A DNA stretch of 64,000 nucleotides from NCBI GenBank assembly GCA_041397305.1, contig JAWKWX010000003.1, positions 1 through 64,000 of the forward strand, given 5' to 3'. Each line of letters opens with the position of its first letter. The first letter of the stretch is position 1. Below, piece by piece: positions 49,314 to 59,366 of the stretch. The position numbers were made by a program, and so were the translations under genes. Source of the stretch: TMP-24 sp041397305. Its GTDB lineage: Bacteria; Pseudomonadota; Alphaproteobacteria; Rhodobacterales; Rhodobacteraceae. The notes under the pieces are model-generated. The model ran no database searches, was not told the origin of the DNA, and was given only the letters and a program-made list of their open reading frames with translations.

Positions 49314-50978
49314 TCAGTCCAGAAGCCTGCGCGCAATGACCTGCGCCTGAATCTCGGCCGCCCCCTCGAAGATATTGAGGATGCGCGCGTCGCAGAGAAT
49401 GCGGCTGATCTGGTATTCCAGCGCAAAGCCGTTGCCGCCGTGGATCTGCAAGGCATTGTCGGCCGCCGCCCAGGCGACGCGGGCGCCGAGGAGCTTCGCC
49501 ATCCCGGCCTCGAGGTCGCAGCGCTTGTCATGGTCTTTCTGCCAGGCACTGAAATAGGTCAACTGCCGCGCGATCATGATCTCGACCGCCATCATCGCGA
49601 GCTTCCCGGCGACACGGGGAAACTCGATCAGCGCCTTGCCGAACTGCTTGCGGTCCCCGGCGTATTTCATGCCGGTCTCCAGCGCCGATTGCGCTACTCC
49701 GATCGCCCGTGCGGCGGTCTGGATGCGGGCGCTCTCGAACGTCTGCATCAGCTGCTTGAACCCCTGCCCCGGGACACCGCCCAGCAGGTTTTCGCCCCTG
49801 ACCCCGAACCCGTCGAACCCGAGTTCATATTCCTTCATCCCGCGATAGCCCAGCACCTCGATCTCGCTGCCCGTCATGCCGGGCGTCGGGAACGGGTTTT
49901 CGTCGGTGCCCGGCGTCTTTTCAGCCAGAAACATCGACAGGCCCCGATAGTCGGTCGTCTCGGGGTCGGTGCGCGCCAGAAGCGTCATCACATGGGTGCG
50001 CGCGGCATGGGTGATCCAGGTCTTGTTGCCGGTCACCTTCCAGCCGTCGCCGTCCTTCACCGCGCGGGTGCGCAAGCTGCCGAGATCGGAGCCGGTGTTC
50101 GGCTCGGTGAAGACCGCCGTCGGCAGGATTTCGCCCGAGGCCAGTTTCGGCAGCCAGTGCGCCTTCTGCTCGGGCGTGCCGCCGCAAAGGATCAGTTCCG
50201 CCGCGATCTCGGACCGGGTGCCGAGCGAGCCCACGCCGATATAGCCGCGGCTGAGTTCCTCGCTGACGACAACCATGGATGCCTTGGAGAGGCCAAGCCC
50301 GCCATATTCTTCCGGGATCGTCAGGCCGAAGACGCCAAGGTCTGCCAGCTCCCGAATGATCTCCATAGGGATCAGCTCGTCCTTCATATGCCAGCCGTGG
50401 GCATTGGGTACGACCCTCTCATCGGCAAAGCGCCGGAATTGGTCGCGGATCATTTCCAGGTCCTCGTCGAGGCCCGAGGCGCCGAAGGTCGCGCGCCCAT
50501 GGTTGTCGCGCATGAGCGTGACAAGCCGCGCCCGCGCCGCCGGGCTGTTGCCCTCGGCAATCAGCCGCGCCGCCGCCGAACCCGGTGTCCAGTCAACGCC
50601 CATGTCGGACAGGCGCGCCATCTCACCCTGGCTCATCGGAATGCCACCCGCGATCTGGGCGAGATATTCGCCCGCCCCGATCTGCAGCAAAAGCGCCTCC
50701 ATCTCGCCGAGACTGCCGCTGTCCGAGACGCGGCCCGCCCAGGCCCGCATCTGCCGGAGCGCCTCGACATAGGTCGCCAGCCAGGCAAGCGCATGGGCTG
50801 CGAACTGCTGCTCCTCCAGCAGCGAAGCGGAGACACGGCCGTCCCGGCAGACCCGCGCCTTCACCCCGGCCTTCGCATCGCCGAGAAGCGCCTCGACCTC
50901 GGGCAGCGCCGCCTCGGTCAGGTCGAGAAGATCGGGAAGAAGGACGGCCATCGGCATCTGAACTCCGTCATGCGCCAT
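49314..50978 (-). CDS. mcd: (2S)-Methylsuccinyl-CoA dehydrogenase (acyl-CoA dehydrogenase family)
   Basis: FAD enzyme of the ethylmalonyl-CoA pathway, oxidising methylsuccinyl-CoA to mesaconyl-CoA and passing electrons to ETF. At 554 residues it has the long N-terminal extension that separates Mcd from ordinary ~380-residue acyl-CoA dehydrogenases. The core has FTEPNTGSDLGSLRTRA, WITHAARTHV, the Arg-rich DRKQFGKAL and the catalytic Glu region FEGAAEIQAQV. ATG 50978 fits known Mcd N-termini. Its electron acceptor genes etfBA are 12 kb away in this window. Confidence 0.88.
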   Translation of the reverse strand: MAHDGVQMPMAVLLPDLLDLTEAALPEVEALLGDAKAGVKARVCRDGRVSASLLEEQQFAAHALAWLATYVEALRQMRAWAGRVSDSGSLGEMEALLLQIGAGEYLAQIAGGIPMSQGEMARLSDMGVDWTPGSAAARLIAEGNSPAARARLVTLMRDNHGRATFGASGLDEDLEMIRDQFRRFADERVVPNAHGWHMKDELIPMEIIRELADLGVFGLTIPEEYGGLGLSKASMVVVSEELSRGYIGVGSLGTRSEIAAELILCGGTPEQKAHWLPKLASGEILPTAVFTEPNTGSDLGSLRTRAVKDGDGWKVTGNKTWITHAARTHVMTLLARTDPETTDYRGLSMFLAEKTPGTDENPFPTPGMTGSEIEVLGYRGMKEYELGFDGFGVRGENLLGGVPGQGFKQLMQTFESARIQTAARAIGVAQSALETGMKYAGDRKQFGKALIEFPRVAGKLAMMAVEIMIARQLTYFSAWQKDHDKRCDLEAGMAKLLGARVAWAAADNALQIHGGNGFALEYQISRILCDARILNIFEGAAEIQAQVIARRLLD

Positions 50979-51133
50979 GAATCGGCTCCGTTTCTGCATC
51001 TGCACTGTCCTAGCCACTTCGCAATCGCAGCGCAATAATAATTCGCCAGACCGCCACCGCGCGAGGTTTTATGTCTGCGCGAATTTTCAGTGCCCTTCGC
51101 TGCCGAAAGCGGTTAACACCGTCCGGGGACGGG

Positions 51134-51892
51134 ATGATGACCGGGTTCGAAATTCACCAGATTCTGCTGGCCGTGGCGGTCACGCTGTTTGCGGGCTTCG
51201 TGAAAGGCGCGATCGGTTTTGCCATGCCTATGATCATGATGTCGGCCTTCACCGCCTTCCTGCCGCCACCGGTGGCTCTCGCCTGCCTGATCCTGCCGAC
51301 CTTCGTCACCAACCTGACACAGGCCTTCCGCCAGGGCGGCACGGCGGCGCTCGAAAGCGCGCGAGCCTTCCGGCTCCATATCGCCGCCATCCTCGTCTTT
51401 CTCTTCATCTCGGCGCAATTCGTGACGGGCATCCCGAAAGCGCCGATGGAGGCGGCGCTCGGCCTGCCGATCCTCGCCTTCGCGCTCTGGCAGCTGTCCG
51501 GCCGTCCGATGGCGCTGAGGGTCGAACATCGCCCCCGGGCCGAAGTGATGCTCGGGGTGATCGGCGGGCTTTACGGCGGCATCTCGGGCATCTGGGGGCC
51601 GCCCCTGATCGTGCTCCTCCTGTCGCTGCACACCGAAAAACGCGAGATGATGCGCGTGCAGGGCGTGGTATTCCTGATCGGTTCCGCCGCCCTCATCGCG
51701 GCGCATCTGACCTCGGGCGTGCTGAATGCCCAGACCCTGCCGGTTTCCGCACTGCTCGTGCTGCCTGCGCTTCTCGGCAACAGGCTTGGCCTTGCCATTC
51801 AGGACCGGCTCGACCAGCAGAAATTCCGCCGCTGGACGCTGATCCTGCTTGCCGCAACCGGCACGAACCTGATCCGCCAGGCCCTTTTCTAG
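51134..51892 (+). CDS. TauE/SafE-family sulfite exporter-like permease
   Basis: A 252-residue membrane protein with about 8 TM helices in two repeats (TLFAGFVKGAIGFAMPMIMMS; GVIGGLYGGISGIWGPPLIVL), the TauE/SafE pattern. Exports sulfite or organosulfur anions in characterised cases; the substrate here is unknown. ATG 51134 or 51137. A GC-rich palindrome follows its stop. Confidence 0.9.
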   Translation: MMTGFEIHQILLAVAVTLFAGFVKGAIGFAMPMIMMSAFTAFLPPPVALACLILPTFVTNLTQAFRQGGTAALESARAFRLHIAAILVFLFISAQFVTGIPKAPMEAALGLPILAFALWQLSGRPMALRVEHRPRAEVMLGVIGGLYGGISGIWGPPLIVLLLSLHTEKREMMRVQGVVFLIGSAALIAAHLTSGVLNAQTLPVSALLVLPALLGNRLGLAIQDRLDQQKFRRWTLILLAATGTNLIRQALF

Positions 51893-51912
51893 ACCTGCCA
51901 CTTTCTGTCCGG

Positions 51913-51952
51913 AAATACTCCGGGAGGGTCCGGGAGGGCAGAGCCCTCCCGG
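51913..51952. repeat. GC-rich palindromic intergenic repeat (copy 2)
   Basis: AAATACTCCGGGAGGGTCCG followed by GGAGGGCAGAGCCCTCCCGG, built like the element at 47191 (same ATACTCCGGG-GGTCCGGG start, arms differing by A/T for G/C at paired sites). It sits between the convergent tauE and pckA genes, where it could terminate both. Confidence 0.6.
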
Positions 51953-52002
51953 CGGATCGGCCGGGCGACGCCCCGGACGACCCCGGCGGGCTGCCGCAGG
52001 GA

Positions 52003-53601
52003 TCAGCCGATCGCGGCGGCTTTCACATCGGCGTCGATATAGGGCACATACTGGGCGAAATTGTCCGAAAACATCTGGACGAGCTTCCTGGCCTGCGCGT
52101 CATAGGCGGCCTTGTCCGCCCAGGTCGCGCGCGGATCGAGCAGCACGGGCTCCACCTCCGGTACCGCGACCGGCACTTCGAAGCCGAAATTCGGGTCCTT
52201 CCTGAAGGAGACGCCGTTCAGCGAGCCGTCGAGCGCCGCGGTGAGCAAAGCGCGCGTCGCCCTGATCGGCATGCGCTTGCCGGTGCCATAGGCGCCGCCG
52301 GTCCAGCCGGTGTTCACCAGCCAGCAGGTCGCGCCGTGCTTGGCGATCTTCTCCTGAAGAAGGCGGCCATAGACCTCGGGTCGGCGCGGCATGAAGGGCG
52401 CGCCGAAACAGGTCGAGAAGGTCGGGATCGGCTCGGTCACGCCCACTTCCGTGCCCGGGGTCTTCGAGGTGAAGCCCGACAGGAAGTGATACATCGCCTG
52501 CGCGGGCGTCAGCCGCGCGATGGGCGGCAGCACGCCATAGGCGTCGCAGGTCAGCATGATCACGTTCTTCGGATGACCGCCGCGCGAGGTGGCCGAGGCG
52601 TTGGAGATATAGTCCAGCGGATAGGCGCAGCGCATGTTGTCGGTGATCGAATTATCCTCGAAATCCAGATCGAACGTCTCGGGATCGAAGACCATGTTCT
52701 CGACCACGGTGCCGAACTTCTCGGTCGTGGCATAGATCTCGGGCTCGGCCTCGCGGCTCAGGTTGATGGTCTTGGCATAGCAGCCGCCTTCGAAGTTGAA
52801 GGTGCCCTTGTCGGACCAGCCATGTTCATCGTCGCCGATGAGCGTGCGCGAGGGATCGGCCGAAAGCGTGGTCTTGCCGGTGCCGGACAGACCGAAGAAG
52901 ACGGCTGTCTCCGCCTCGTTGCCGATCGCATGGTTGGCCGAACAATGCATCGCCATCACGCCCTTGCCGGGCAGGATGTAGTTCAGAAGCGTGAAGACCG
53001 ATTTCTTGTTCTCGCCCGCATACTGGGTATTGGCGATCAGGATCAGCTTGCGGTCGAAATTGAGCGCGATCACCGTTTCCGACCGGCAGCCATGGCGGGC
53101 GGGATCGGCCTTGAACGACGGGCAGTTGATGATGGTGAACTCGGGCGCGAATTCGTCCAGCTCCTCGACCGAGGGGCGGCGCAGCAGGTGGCGGATGAAA
53201 AGCCCGTGCCAGGCCAGTTCCGTTACCACCCGCACATCGAGCCGGTGCTCGGGGTCGGCGCCCGCGAACAGGTCCTGAACGAAATGGTCGCGCCCCTGCA
53301 TGTGCGCGACCATGTCCCCGTACAGGCGGTCGAAGGCGGCGGGATCCATCGGCTTGTTGTTCTCCCACCAGATCGTATCCTCGACCGACGGGGTGCGGAC
53401 CACGAACTTGTCCTTGGGAGACCGCCCGGTGTGCTTGCCGGTCGTGGCGAGGAACGACCCGCCCTTGCCGAGGGTGCCCTCCTTGCGGACAAGCGCCGCT
53501 TCGATCAGTGCCGGTTCGCGAAGGTTGTAATAGACATGGCCGAGCCCCGTGATGCCCTGGTCTTCCAGACGGTTGGCGGGGTTCACTCGTCCTGTGCTCA
53601 T
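52003..53601 (-). CDS. pckA: Phosphoenolpyruvate carboxykinase (ATP)
   Basis: Gluconeogenic enzyme, oxaloacetate plus ATP to PEP. The 532-residue protein has TGRSPKDKF, the kinase P-loop GLSGTGKTTLS, the metal site LIGDDEHGW, and the Arg in NTGWTGGAYGTGKRMPI. Length and start (STGRVNPANRLEDQG) are normal. It is divergent from chvI, an arrangement conserved in alphaproteobacteria, and two direct repeats lie in the 367-base gap. Confidence 0.97.
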   Translation of the reverse strand: MSTGRVNPANRLEDQGITGLGHVYYNLREPALIEAALVRKEGTLGKGGSFLATTGKHTGRSPKDKFVVRTPSVEDTIWWENNKPMDPAAFDRLYGDMVAHMQGRDHFVQDLFAGADPEHRLDVRVVTELAWHGLFIRHLLRRPSVEELDEFAPEFTIINCPSFKADPARHGCRSETVIALNFDRKLILIANTQYAGENKKSVFTLLNYILPGKGVMAMHCSANHAIGNEAETAVFFGLSGTGKTTLSADPSRTLIGDDEHGWSDKGTFNFEGGCYAKTINLSREAEPEIYATTEKFGTVVENMVFDPETFDLDFEDNSITDNMRCAYPLDYISNASATSRGGHPKNVIMLTCDAYGVLPPIARLTPAQAMYHFLSGFTSKTPGTEVGVTEPIPTFSTCFGAPFMPRRPEVYGRLLQEKIAKHGATCWLVNTGWTGGAYGTGKRMPIRATRALLTAALDGSLNGVSFRKDPNFGFEVPVAVPEVEPVLLDPRATWADKAAYDAQARKLVQMFSDNFAQYVPYIDADVKAAAIG

Positions 53602-53749
53602 GTGCTCGCTCCTGGCGCCGCGTCGGCGGCTTGTCGGTTGCTTTCTCGGGTCTTCCGGGGTTCCGGGCCATCGGAACCGCTGTGACGGCAGGGCCGTCGG
53701 GCCGCCTATACTCCAGCCTATCACACTGAACCAGAAGGCTTTGTCGACG

Positions 53750-53781
53750 TTAGCGCCACCATGAGCGGTTTAGCGCAACCA
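53750..53781. promoter_or_regulatory. Direct repeats upstream of pckA
   Basis: TTAGCGCCACCA (53750-53761) and TTAGCGCAACCA (53770-53781) are 11/12 identical and 20 bases apart, two helical turns, in the pckA-chvI gap. The TTAGCGC core resembles one half of the LacI-type operator reported for the carbon regulator PckR/CceR, from memory. Which factor binds is not shown by the sequence. Confidence 0.45.
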
Positions 53782-53968
53782 CGATGAATCGGTGATCACA
53801 TTCGGAAACAAAACCACCCCGACTGCGACAAATTCGTCATGGGCGCGAACTTTCACCCGGGTGCAAGGCCCTCGTTTCATGGTGATTCGTACTTACCAGT
53901 TGATTCCGCGGGGCGAAAAACGGAAACTGTGATCAAAACAAGGCATGAGCAGAATAGGGAAGGCAGCA

Positions 53969-54670
53969 ATGTCGCGGATCGCACTGGTGGACGATGACAG
54001 GAACATCCTGACATCGGTGTCCATGACGCTCGAAGCCGAGGGGTTCGAGGTCGAGACCTACAATGACGGCCAATCGGCACTCGACGCGTTCAACAAACGC
54101 CTGCCGGACATGGCCGTGCTGGATATCAAGATGCCCCGCATGGACGGGATGGACCTGCTTCAGCGGCTCCGCCAGAAGACCTCGATGCCGGTGATCTTCC
54201 TGACCTCGAAGGATGACGAGATCGACGAGGTTCTGGGGCTCAGGATGGGCGCGGACGATTACGTCAAGAAGCCCTTCTCGCAGCGCCTGCTGGTCGAGCG
54301 TATCCGCGCGCTTCTGCGCCGCCAGGACGCGATCGCCAGCGGAGAGGTCGCGACCACCGAGGAAACCAAGATCATGACGCGCGGCCATCTGACGATGGAT
54401 CCCCTGCGCCATTCCGTAAGCTGGAAAGGCCGGGATGTGGCGCTGACCGTGACCGAGTTCCTGCTTCTGCAGGCGCTCGCCCAACGCCCCGGCTTTGTCA
54501 AAAGCCGCGATCAGCTGATGGATGTGGCCTATGACGATCAGGTCTATGTGGACGACCGCACGATCGACAGCCATATCAAGCGCCTGCGCAAGAAGATGCG
54601 CATGGTGGACGACGATTTCGGCGCGATCGAAACCCTATACGGGATTGGGTACCGTTATAACGAAGAATGA
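53969..54670 (+). CDS. chvI: Two-component response regulator ChvI
   Basis: OmpR-family regulator of acid and envelope stress and of carbon use. The 233-residue protein has a receiver domain (DDDR acidic pocket, phospho-Asp in AVLDIKMPRMDGM, Lys in DDYVKKPF) and a winged-helix domain (TVTEFLLLQALAQRPGFVKSR, DDRTIDSHIKRLRKKM). ATG 53969 follows AGGGAAGG. chvG follows 16 bases downstream, then hprK, as in other alphaproteobacteria. Confidence 0.96.
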   Translation: MSRIALVDDDRNILTSVSMTLEAEGFEVETYNDGQSALDAFNKRLPDMAVLDIKMPRMDGMDLLQRLRQKTSMPVIFLTSKDDEIDEVLGLRMGADDYVKKPFSQRLLVERIRALLRRQDAIASGEVATTEETKIMTRGHLTMDPLRHSVSWKGRDVALTVTEFLLLQALAQRPGFVKSRDQLMDVAYDDQVYVDDRTIDSHIKRLRKKMRMVDDDFGAIETLYGIGYRYNEE

Positions 54671-54686
54671 CCCTTAGTAGAGGTTT

Positions 54687-56364
54687 GTGGTGGGTGGCAG
54701 GACCTCTGACAGGGCAGACGTCGTACTCGGCGAGGATTGGGTCGGACCGGAAGGGGTCGTCGATTCCGAACTGAGGGAAGGGCGGGAACGGCGAGGCTTC
54801 ATCTCGCTCAACCGCTCGCCGTTGGCCCGAAAGATCATTACGTTCAACCTCATGGCGATGGTCGTGCTGGTGGCGGGTGTCCTGTATCTCAACCCGTTCC
54901 GCAACAGCCTCGTCCTGCAGCGCGAAACCGGGCTGGTGGCCGAGGCGCAGCTTATCGCCGACGTGTTCGAGGCCCAGCTCGACACTGCGGGTCCGGTGAA
55001 TTTCGTTACCGGCGACGGGATCGACGTGGTGGCGACGACCGGCGGCATCGAACTGCCCGAAGGGGTCGAGCTGTTCATCTACGACGCGACGGGGCAACTC
55101 GTGACCTCGTCGGTCGGCATGGCGCGGCCGGAGCAGGAACTGATCAGCGGGCTGCAGCGCGACGAGCGATCCACCATCATCACCGACATCCTCAACCGCG
55201 TGTGGGACACGATCGAGGCTTCGGCCCGGGCGACAGCCATGACATCACCCGTCATCCCGAAAGCTTGCCGCCGGACTGGTGGACGCGGCGCTTGCTGGCG
55301 CGACACAGGCCCATACCGGCAAGGATGAGCTGGGGACGCGACCTTCACCGTAGCCACGCCGATCCGCCAGGAACGGGACGGTGGCGGCGTTGCCGCCGTC
55401 ACCTCCTTCGCGGGCGAGATCAAACCAGTTTGTCCGGGTCGAGCGCGAGCAGGTCCCAGGTGATGTTCGTGGTGGCGATCATCGTCTCGATCGGCCTGTC
55501 GCTGGTTCTGGCCTCCACCATCGCCAACCCGTTGTCCGACCTCGCGGCGGCAGCGCAACCGGGCGCGACAAGAACGCCCGCAAGATTTCCCCAACCGCGT
55601 ACGCATTCCCGACCTGACCGCGCGCCCCGACGAGATCGGACGGCTTTCGGGCGCGATGCGGCATGGTCTCGGCGCTTTACGAGGACCGAGGCGAACGAAC
55701 AGTTCGCCGCCGACGTGGCGCACGAGATCAAGAACCCGCTCGCCTCGCTGCGTCTGCCGTCGGTACGCTGCGCGTGGCCAAGCGCGAGGATCAGCGATGC
55801 CGATGTGATCGATCATGACGTGCGCCGCCTCGACCGGCTGGTCAGCGACATTTCGAACGCCTCGCGGCTCGACAGCGAGCTGGTGAAGGAAGAGGAGGAG
55901 CCCTTCAACCTTCTGAAGATGCTGTCGAATCTCAGCGATTTTCTTGGGCAGGACGCCCGGTCGAAGGGCGTCGAGTTCATCGCCGACCTGCTTGCTCGAA
56001 CCGATCACCATCACCGGCTCGAGGCACGCCTCGCGCAGGTCTTCGTCAACCTGATCACCAACGCGATCTCTTTCTGTACCGAAGGCGACGCGGTGCGTAT
56101 CTGGGCGCGTCAGCGCGAGGGCCGCGTGCTGGTTGTCGTCGAGGATACCGCCGGGCATCCCCGACCAGGCGCTGACCAGTCTTCAAGCGCTCGGTCTGAA
56201 CGCCCCCGGCCAGTTCGGCGAACATTCCGGCCTTGGCCTTGCGATCTCCAAGCAGATCATCGAGGCGCATGGCGGCGTGATCTGGCCGAGAATATCCGTC
56301 CGACCGATGCCGACATCACCCCTGAACCGCTCGGCGCCTGCTTCGTCGTCGGCTCGTTGCGTGA
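54687..56364 (+). pseudogene. chvG: Sensor histidine kinase ChvG, frameshifted
   Basis: Membrane sensor kinase partner of ChvI. From GTG 54687 it reads normally through the first TM (KIITFNLMAMVVLVAGVLYL) and part of the sensor domain. It then loses frame near 55230 and several more times. Homology continues across frames: second TM (VVAIIVSIGLSLVLASTIANP with HAMP), H-box FAADVAHEIKNPLASLR, N-box VFVNLITNAISF, G-boxes and GEHSGLGLAISKQIIEAHGG. The likely stop TGA (56362) overlaps the hprK GTG. Nothing in the protein is lost beyond single bases, so the breaks look like sequencing errors. Confidence 0.85.
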
Positions 56365-56787
56365 CGGACACGCCGTCCGAAGTCATCCATGCGTCGACCG
56401 CCGCCCGGCGGCGGCGGGCGGTGATGATCCTCGCCCGTCCGGGTTCGCGTCCGCGCTGGCGCTTGAATTGATGGCGTTCGGATGTTCGCTCGCTGCTTAC
56501 GATCGGACGCTTCTTCGGCGCGCCCGGGCGTGTTTCATGCGGAAGCGCCAGCGGGCGACTCAGCGGGCGGATCGAAATCCGGGCGGCGCGGGGATATTCG
56601 CGGCTGAGGCGGCGGCCGCATCCCGGTCACACTCACCGTCGATCTTACGCAGAAGGAGGGCGAACGCCTTCCCCCGCGCCATGTGCGCACCTATCTTGGC
56701 ATTCCCATCCCTTGCATTCACCGGATCGAGGGAGCGCATTTTCCAGCGGCCGTCTTGCATATGCTGAGATCGGAACGCCTGGACTAG
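56361..56787 (+). pseudogene. hprK: HPr kinase/phosphorylase HprK, frameshifted
   Basis: Short alphaproteobacterial HprK, about 140 residues. GTG 56361 starts VTDTPSEVIHASTAA. The Walker A region reads MILARPGSRPR in the given frame, but small base losses turn the expected GPSGSGKS into it. ALELMAFGCS, KEGERLPPRHVRTYLGIPIP and the C-terminal LRSERLD are recognisable. It would phosphorylate HPr on Ser. At least two frame breaks. Confidence 0.75.
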
Positions 56788-56805
56788 GATCGAAGGACCG
56801 ACCAG

Positions 56806-57711
56806 ATGACGGGCAGTGACCGCCGCACCGCGAACAACCGCCACAGATTGCTGATGGTGACGGGCCCATCCGCGTGGTCGCGGCACTGCGATCCGCGCTG
56901 GCGATCTTGGCCAATGAACCGATCGACACCACGCCCAGCCTCGTGCCGCGCCTTCTTCGACGGCCTCGCCCCATCGGGCGCCCTGTCGCGCTTGGCATCG
57001 ATGTCAGAATTCGCGATTTCTGGTCGCCGCCCTCATCGACCTGATCGACGCCCTGACCGGAATCCGGCCAGAGGTCGATGCCGAACTTCGTTCCTCGACT
57101 GCGATCCGACCGAGCTTCTGCGCCGCTATTCCGAGACGCAGGCGCCATCCGTTCGTGCTGGCGCCCACGCCCGAAGATGCGGTCGAGCGCGAGATCGAGC
57201 TTCTTGACAATTGATCCGGGCGCGCCGATATCCTTATCGACACGACCGACATGTCGCCGCACGACCTGAAGGCCGAGATCGCGCGCTGGGTCGATGCGGG
57301 GCGGCTGAACGGCTGGCCGTCTCGGTCCATTCCTTTTCCTACAAGGCGCGCCGCGCGGGCTGGACATGATGTTCGACTGCCGGTTCCTGAAGAATCCACT
57401 GGGAGGCCGCGCCCGCCCGCTCGACGGACGCGACGAGCGCGTGGCCACCTTCGTGGCCAATGACCCGCTTTACCCAACGTTCTTTGAAAAACGCGATCTT
57501 CTGCTTTTCCTGTTGCCTGCGCAGGTGGATGAGGGCAGAGCCACCTCGCCGTGGGCTTGGCCGTACTGGCGGCCGCAGCACCGGTCGGTGATGATGGCGG
57601 AGCGGGTACGTAGGCGCTTGCGGCTTCCGGCTGGCAGGTCTGGCAAGGCGATCGTGAATTGGAACGGCGGGACGGTGGTTCGCCCAGACGAATGGCAGGT
57701 AAGGGGCTTGA
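56806..57711 (+). pseudogene. rapZ: RNase adapter RapZ/nucleotide-binding protein, frameshifted
   Basis: P-loop protein of the RapZ (YvcJ) family. Segments across frames: RHRLLMVTGPS (Walker A start), FLDCDPTELLRRYSETQ, TDMSPHDLKAEIARWVDAGRL, LDMMFDCRFLKNP, DPLYPTFFEK, and QHRSVMMAERV. Together they cover a normal ~300-residue protein broken by many indels. It lies between hprK and the PTS IIA gene, as expected. Confidence 0.8.
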
Positions 57712-58105
57712 TCGGGATCGTGATCGTCGCGCATGGCGGCTGGCGAAGGAATATCTCGCCGCCGTCGAACATGTGGTAAGCCAGCGGGGCATCCGCGCGA
57801 TCGCCATTGAGGAAGACCACGACCGCGCCAAGAAACAGGCCGGATCACGGCGCTCGCCAATGCGGTCGACGAGGGCAACGGCGTGGTGGTCGTGGACCGA
57901 GGTGTCGGCGGCCTGCCCTCGAACCTCTCGCTCAAGGCCTGCGTGTGTCGCTGGATCGCCAGATCATCTACGGCGCCAACCTGCCGATGCTGATCAAAGC
58001 TGGCGAAATCCCGCGCGCCCGGTGCCGGATGCGGTTGCCTCGGCGCTGGACGCGGGCAGGAAGTACATCAACAGTTACGTCGGTTCCGGGCAGGGCAGCC
58101 AATGA
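57708..58105 (+). pseudogene. PTS system EIIA component, mannose-type, frameshifted
   Basis: Regulatory EIIA of the mannose class. It starts with a TTG or mis-read ATG (57708) giving IGIVIVAHGG with the phosphorylatable His of AHGG. It continues through KEYLAAVEHVV, IRAIAIEEDHDRA, GLPSNLSLKAC, RQIIYGANLPMLIK and DAGRKYINSYVG in shifting frames. No sugar permease genes are nearby, so it acts in the regulatory PTS phosphorelay with HPr and HprK. Confidence 0.8.
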
Positions 58106-58364
58106 CCTCATTATCCTCGATATCGTGAACGAAAAAGGGGCTTTACGCTCGCGCCTGGCGAAGTTCGTCATTGGTCGAGAGCATGACGCCTCGCGACGGT
58201 CGAGAAGGACGTGATGAGCGTTTCGGGCGATCTGGATCATGGGCCTTCTGATGCTCGCCGCCTCGCGCGGGACCCAGATCAGCGTGGTGACCAGCGGTCC
58301 CGAGGCCGACAAGCTCGAGGCGCTGCGCGCACTCGTCGCCAACCGCTTCGGCGAGGAGCATTGA
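58102..58364 (+). pseudogene. ptsH: HPr phosphocarrier protein, frameshifted
   Basis: About 87 codons. ATG 58102 overlaps the PTS IIA stop. IVNEKG is followed by a garbled LHARAS (the active His15 region, bases GCTTTACGCTCGCGC). Later GLLMLAASRGTQISVVTSGP and EALRALVANRFGEEH in another frame. Substrate of HprK and donor to EIIA. Confidence 0.75.
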
Positions 58365-58366
58365 GG

Positions 58367-59207
58367 ATGACCGGGGCGCGGCCATGGTAAGCGTCTCCGA
58401 GACCTGGCCAGGCCTGGCGTCGAGGAACAAGCGCTACGAGATGCGAAGCGCCTGTCCTACGCGGGCACCTGCTAACCCGTTCAAGGCCGGTGCTATCCGC
58501 ACGATCGAATGGCTGACCGGCAAGGTCACGCCTATCCGCCTGATCCGGTCGTTCGAAAAATCCGGCGCCCGTCGGCTCGCCCTCCTTCTGGCCGAAGGCC
58601 ATCCGCCATATGGGGATCGACATCCTGACGCCCCCCGAAGAGATCGCCCGCATCCCGGCCACCGGCCCGGTCGCGGTGGCGAACCACCTGTCGGGCCTCG
58701 TCGACGGGATGATCATAGAGCTGGTCAACCGCGTGCGGCTCGACTTCAAGATCCTCACCCGTTCGCTGCTGACCGGCATCCCTGAGGTCGAGGAATTCAT
58801 GATCCCTGTGCCCTTCCTGCACGAGGAGAACGCCCGCGAACTGGGGCTGGCCATGCGCGAGGACACGATGAAGCACCTGAGGGCGGGGCGGGGTGGTGAT
58901 CCTGTTCCCGGCCGAAGGTCGCGATGTGGCTGGTGGGGCCCCGGCGTCGAGGGCGAATGGAACGTCTTCACCCACAAGATCGTGCGCTCGACCGGCGCGA
59001 CGATCCTGCCGATCTATTTCGGCCGGGCAGAACAGCCGCGCCTTCCAGATCGCCAATCAGGTGTCAGACACGATCCGCCAGGGCCTGCTGCTGTACGAGA
59101 TCAAGCGCTCGCTGTTCAAACCCCAGCGCCTGGTGATCGGCGAGCCGATCCCTGCGACCGTGCCGAAGGACTGGGAAGGCAATCCGAGGGGATTCCGGCG
59201 TGGTTGA
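58367..59207 (+). pseudogene. 1-acyl-glycerol-3-phosphate acyltransferase-like (PlsC family), frameshifted
   Basis: Predicted phospholipid acyltransferase. ATG 58367 lies 2 bases after the HPr stop. The acceptor motif region reads GPVAVANHLSGLVDGMII (NHxxxxD: NHLSGLVD), then VRLDFKILTRSLLTGIPEVE and VILFPAEGR (EGR motif). It continues in other frames to SLFKPQRLVIGEPIPATVPKDW. At least three frame breaks. Confidence 0.75.
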
Positions 59208-59232
59208 GGGAACATACGCTAAATAGACAAGG

Positions 59233-59299
59233 TAGGGTGGGTGCCAACCCACCATTTGTTCCGCGCGTTCGTCGTCTGATGGTGGGTTTCACCCACCCT
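59233..59299. repeat. REP/REPIN-like inverted repeat
   Basis: Left arm AGGGTGGGTGCCAACCCACC (59234-59253) and right arm GGTGGGTTTCACCCACCCT (59281-59299) are near-perfect inverses, and each arm is itself a small GGTGGGT/ACCCACC hairpin. The central ~25 bases differ. This is the form of REPIN pairs (GGGTGGGTT...AACCCACC types occur in many bacteria). It lies in the gap after the plsC-like gene. Confidence 0.65.
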
Positions 59300-59366
59300 A
59301 TTGGTGCTATGCAGCAAGCCAGAATTGAGAGGAAAGAACGGGCCATCACCGTCAGGGAGGATTAGA

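Noticed and set aside
50977..53685. 902-codon plus-strand frame opposite pckA
   Set aside because: Antisense shadow; pckA on the minus strand has all catalytic motifs.
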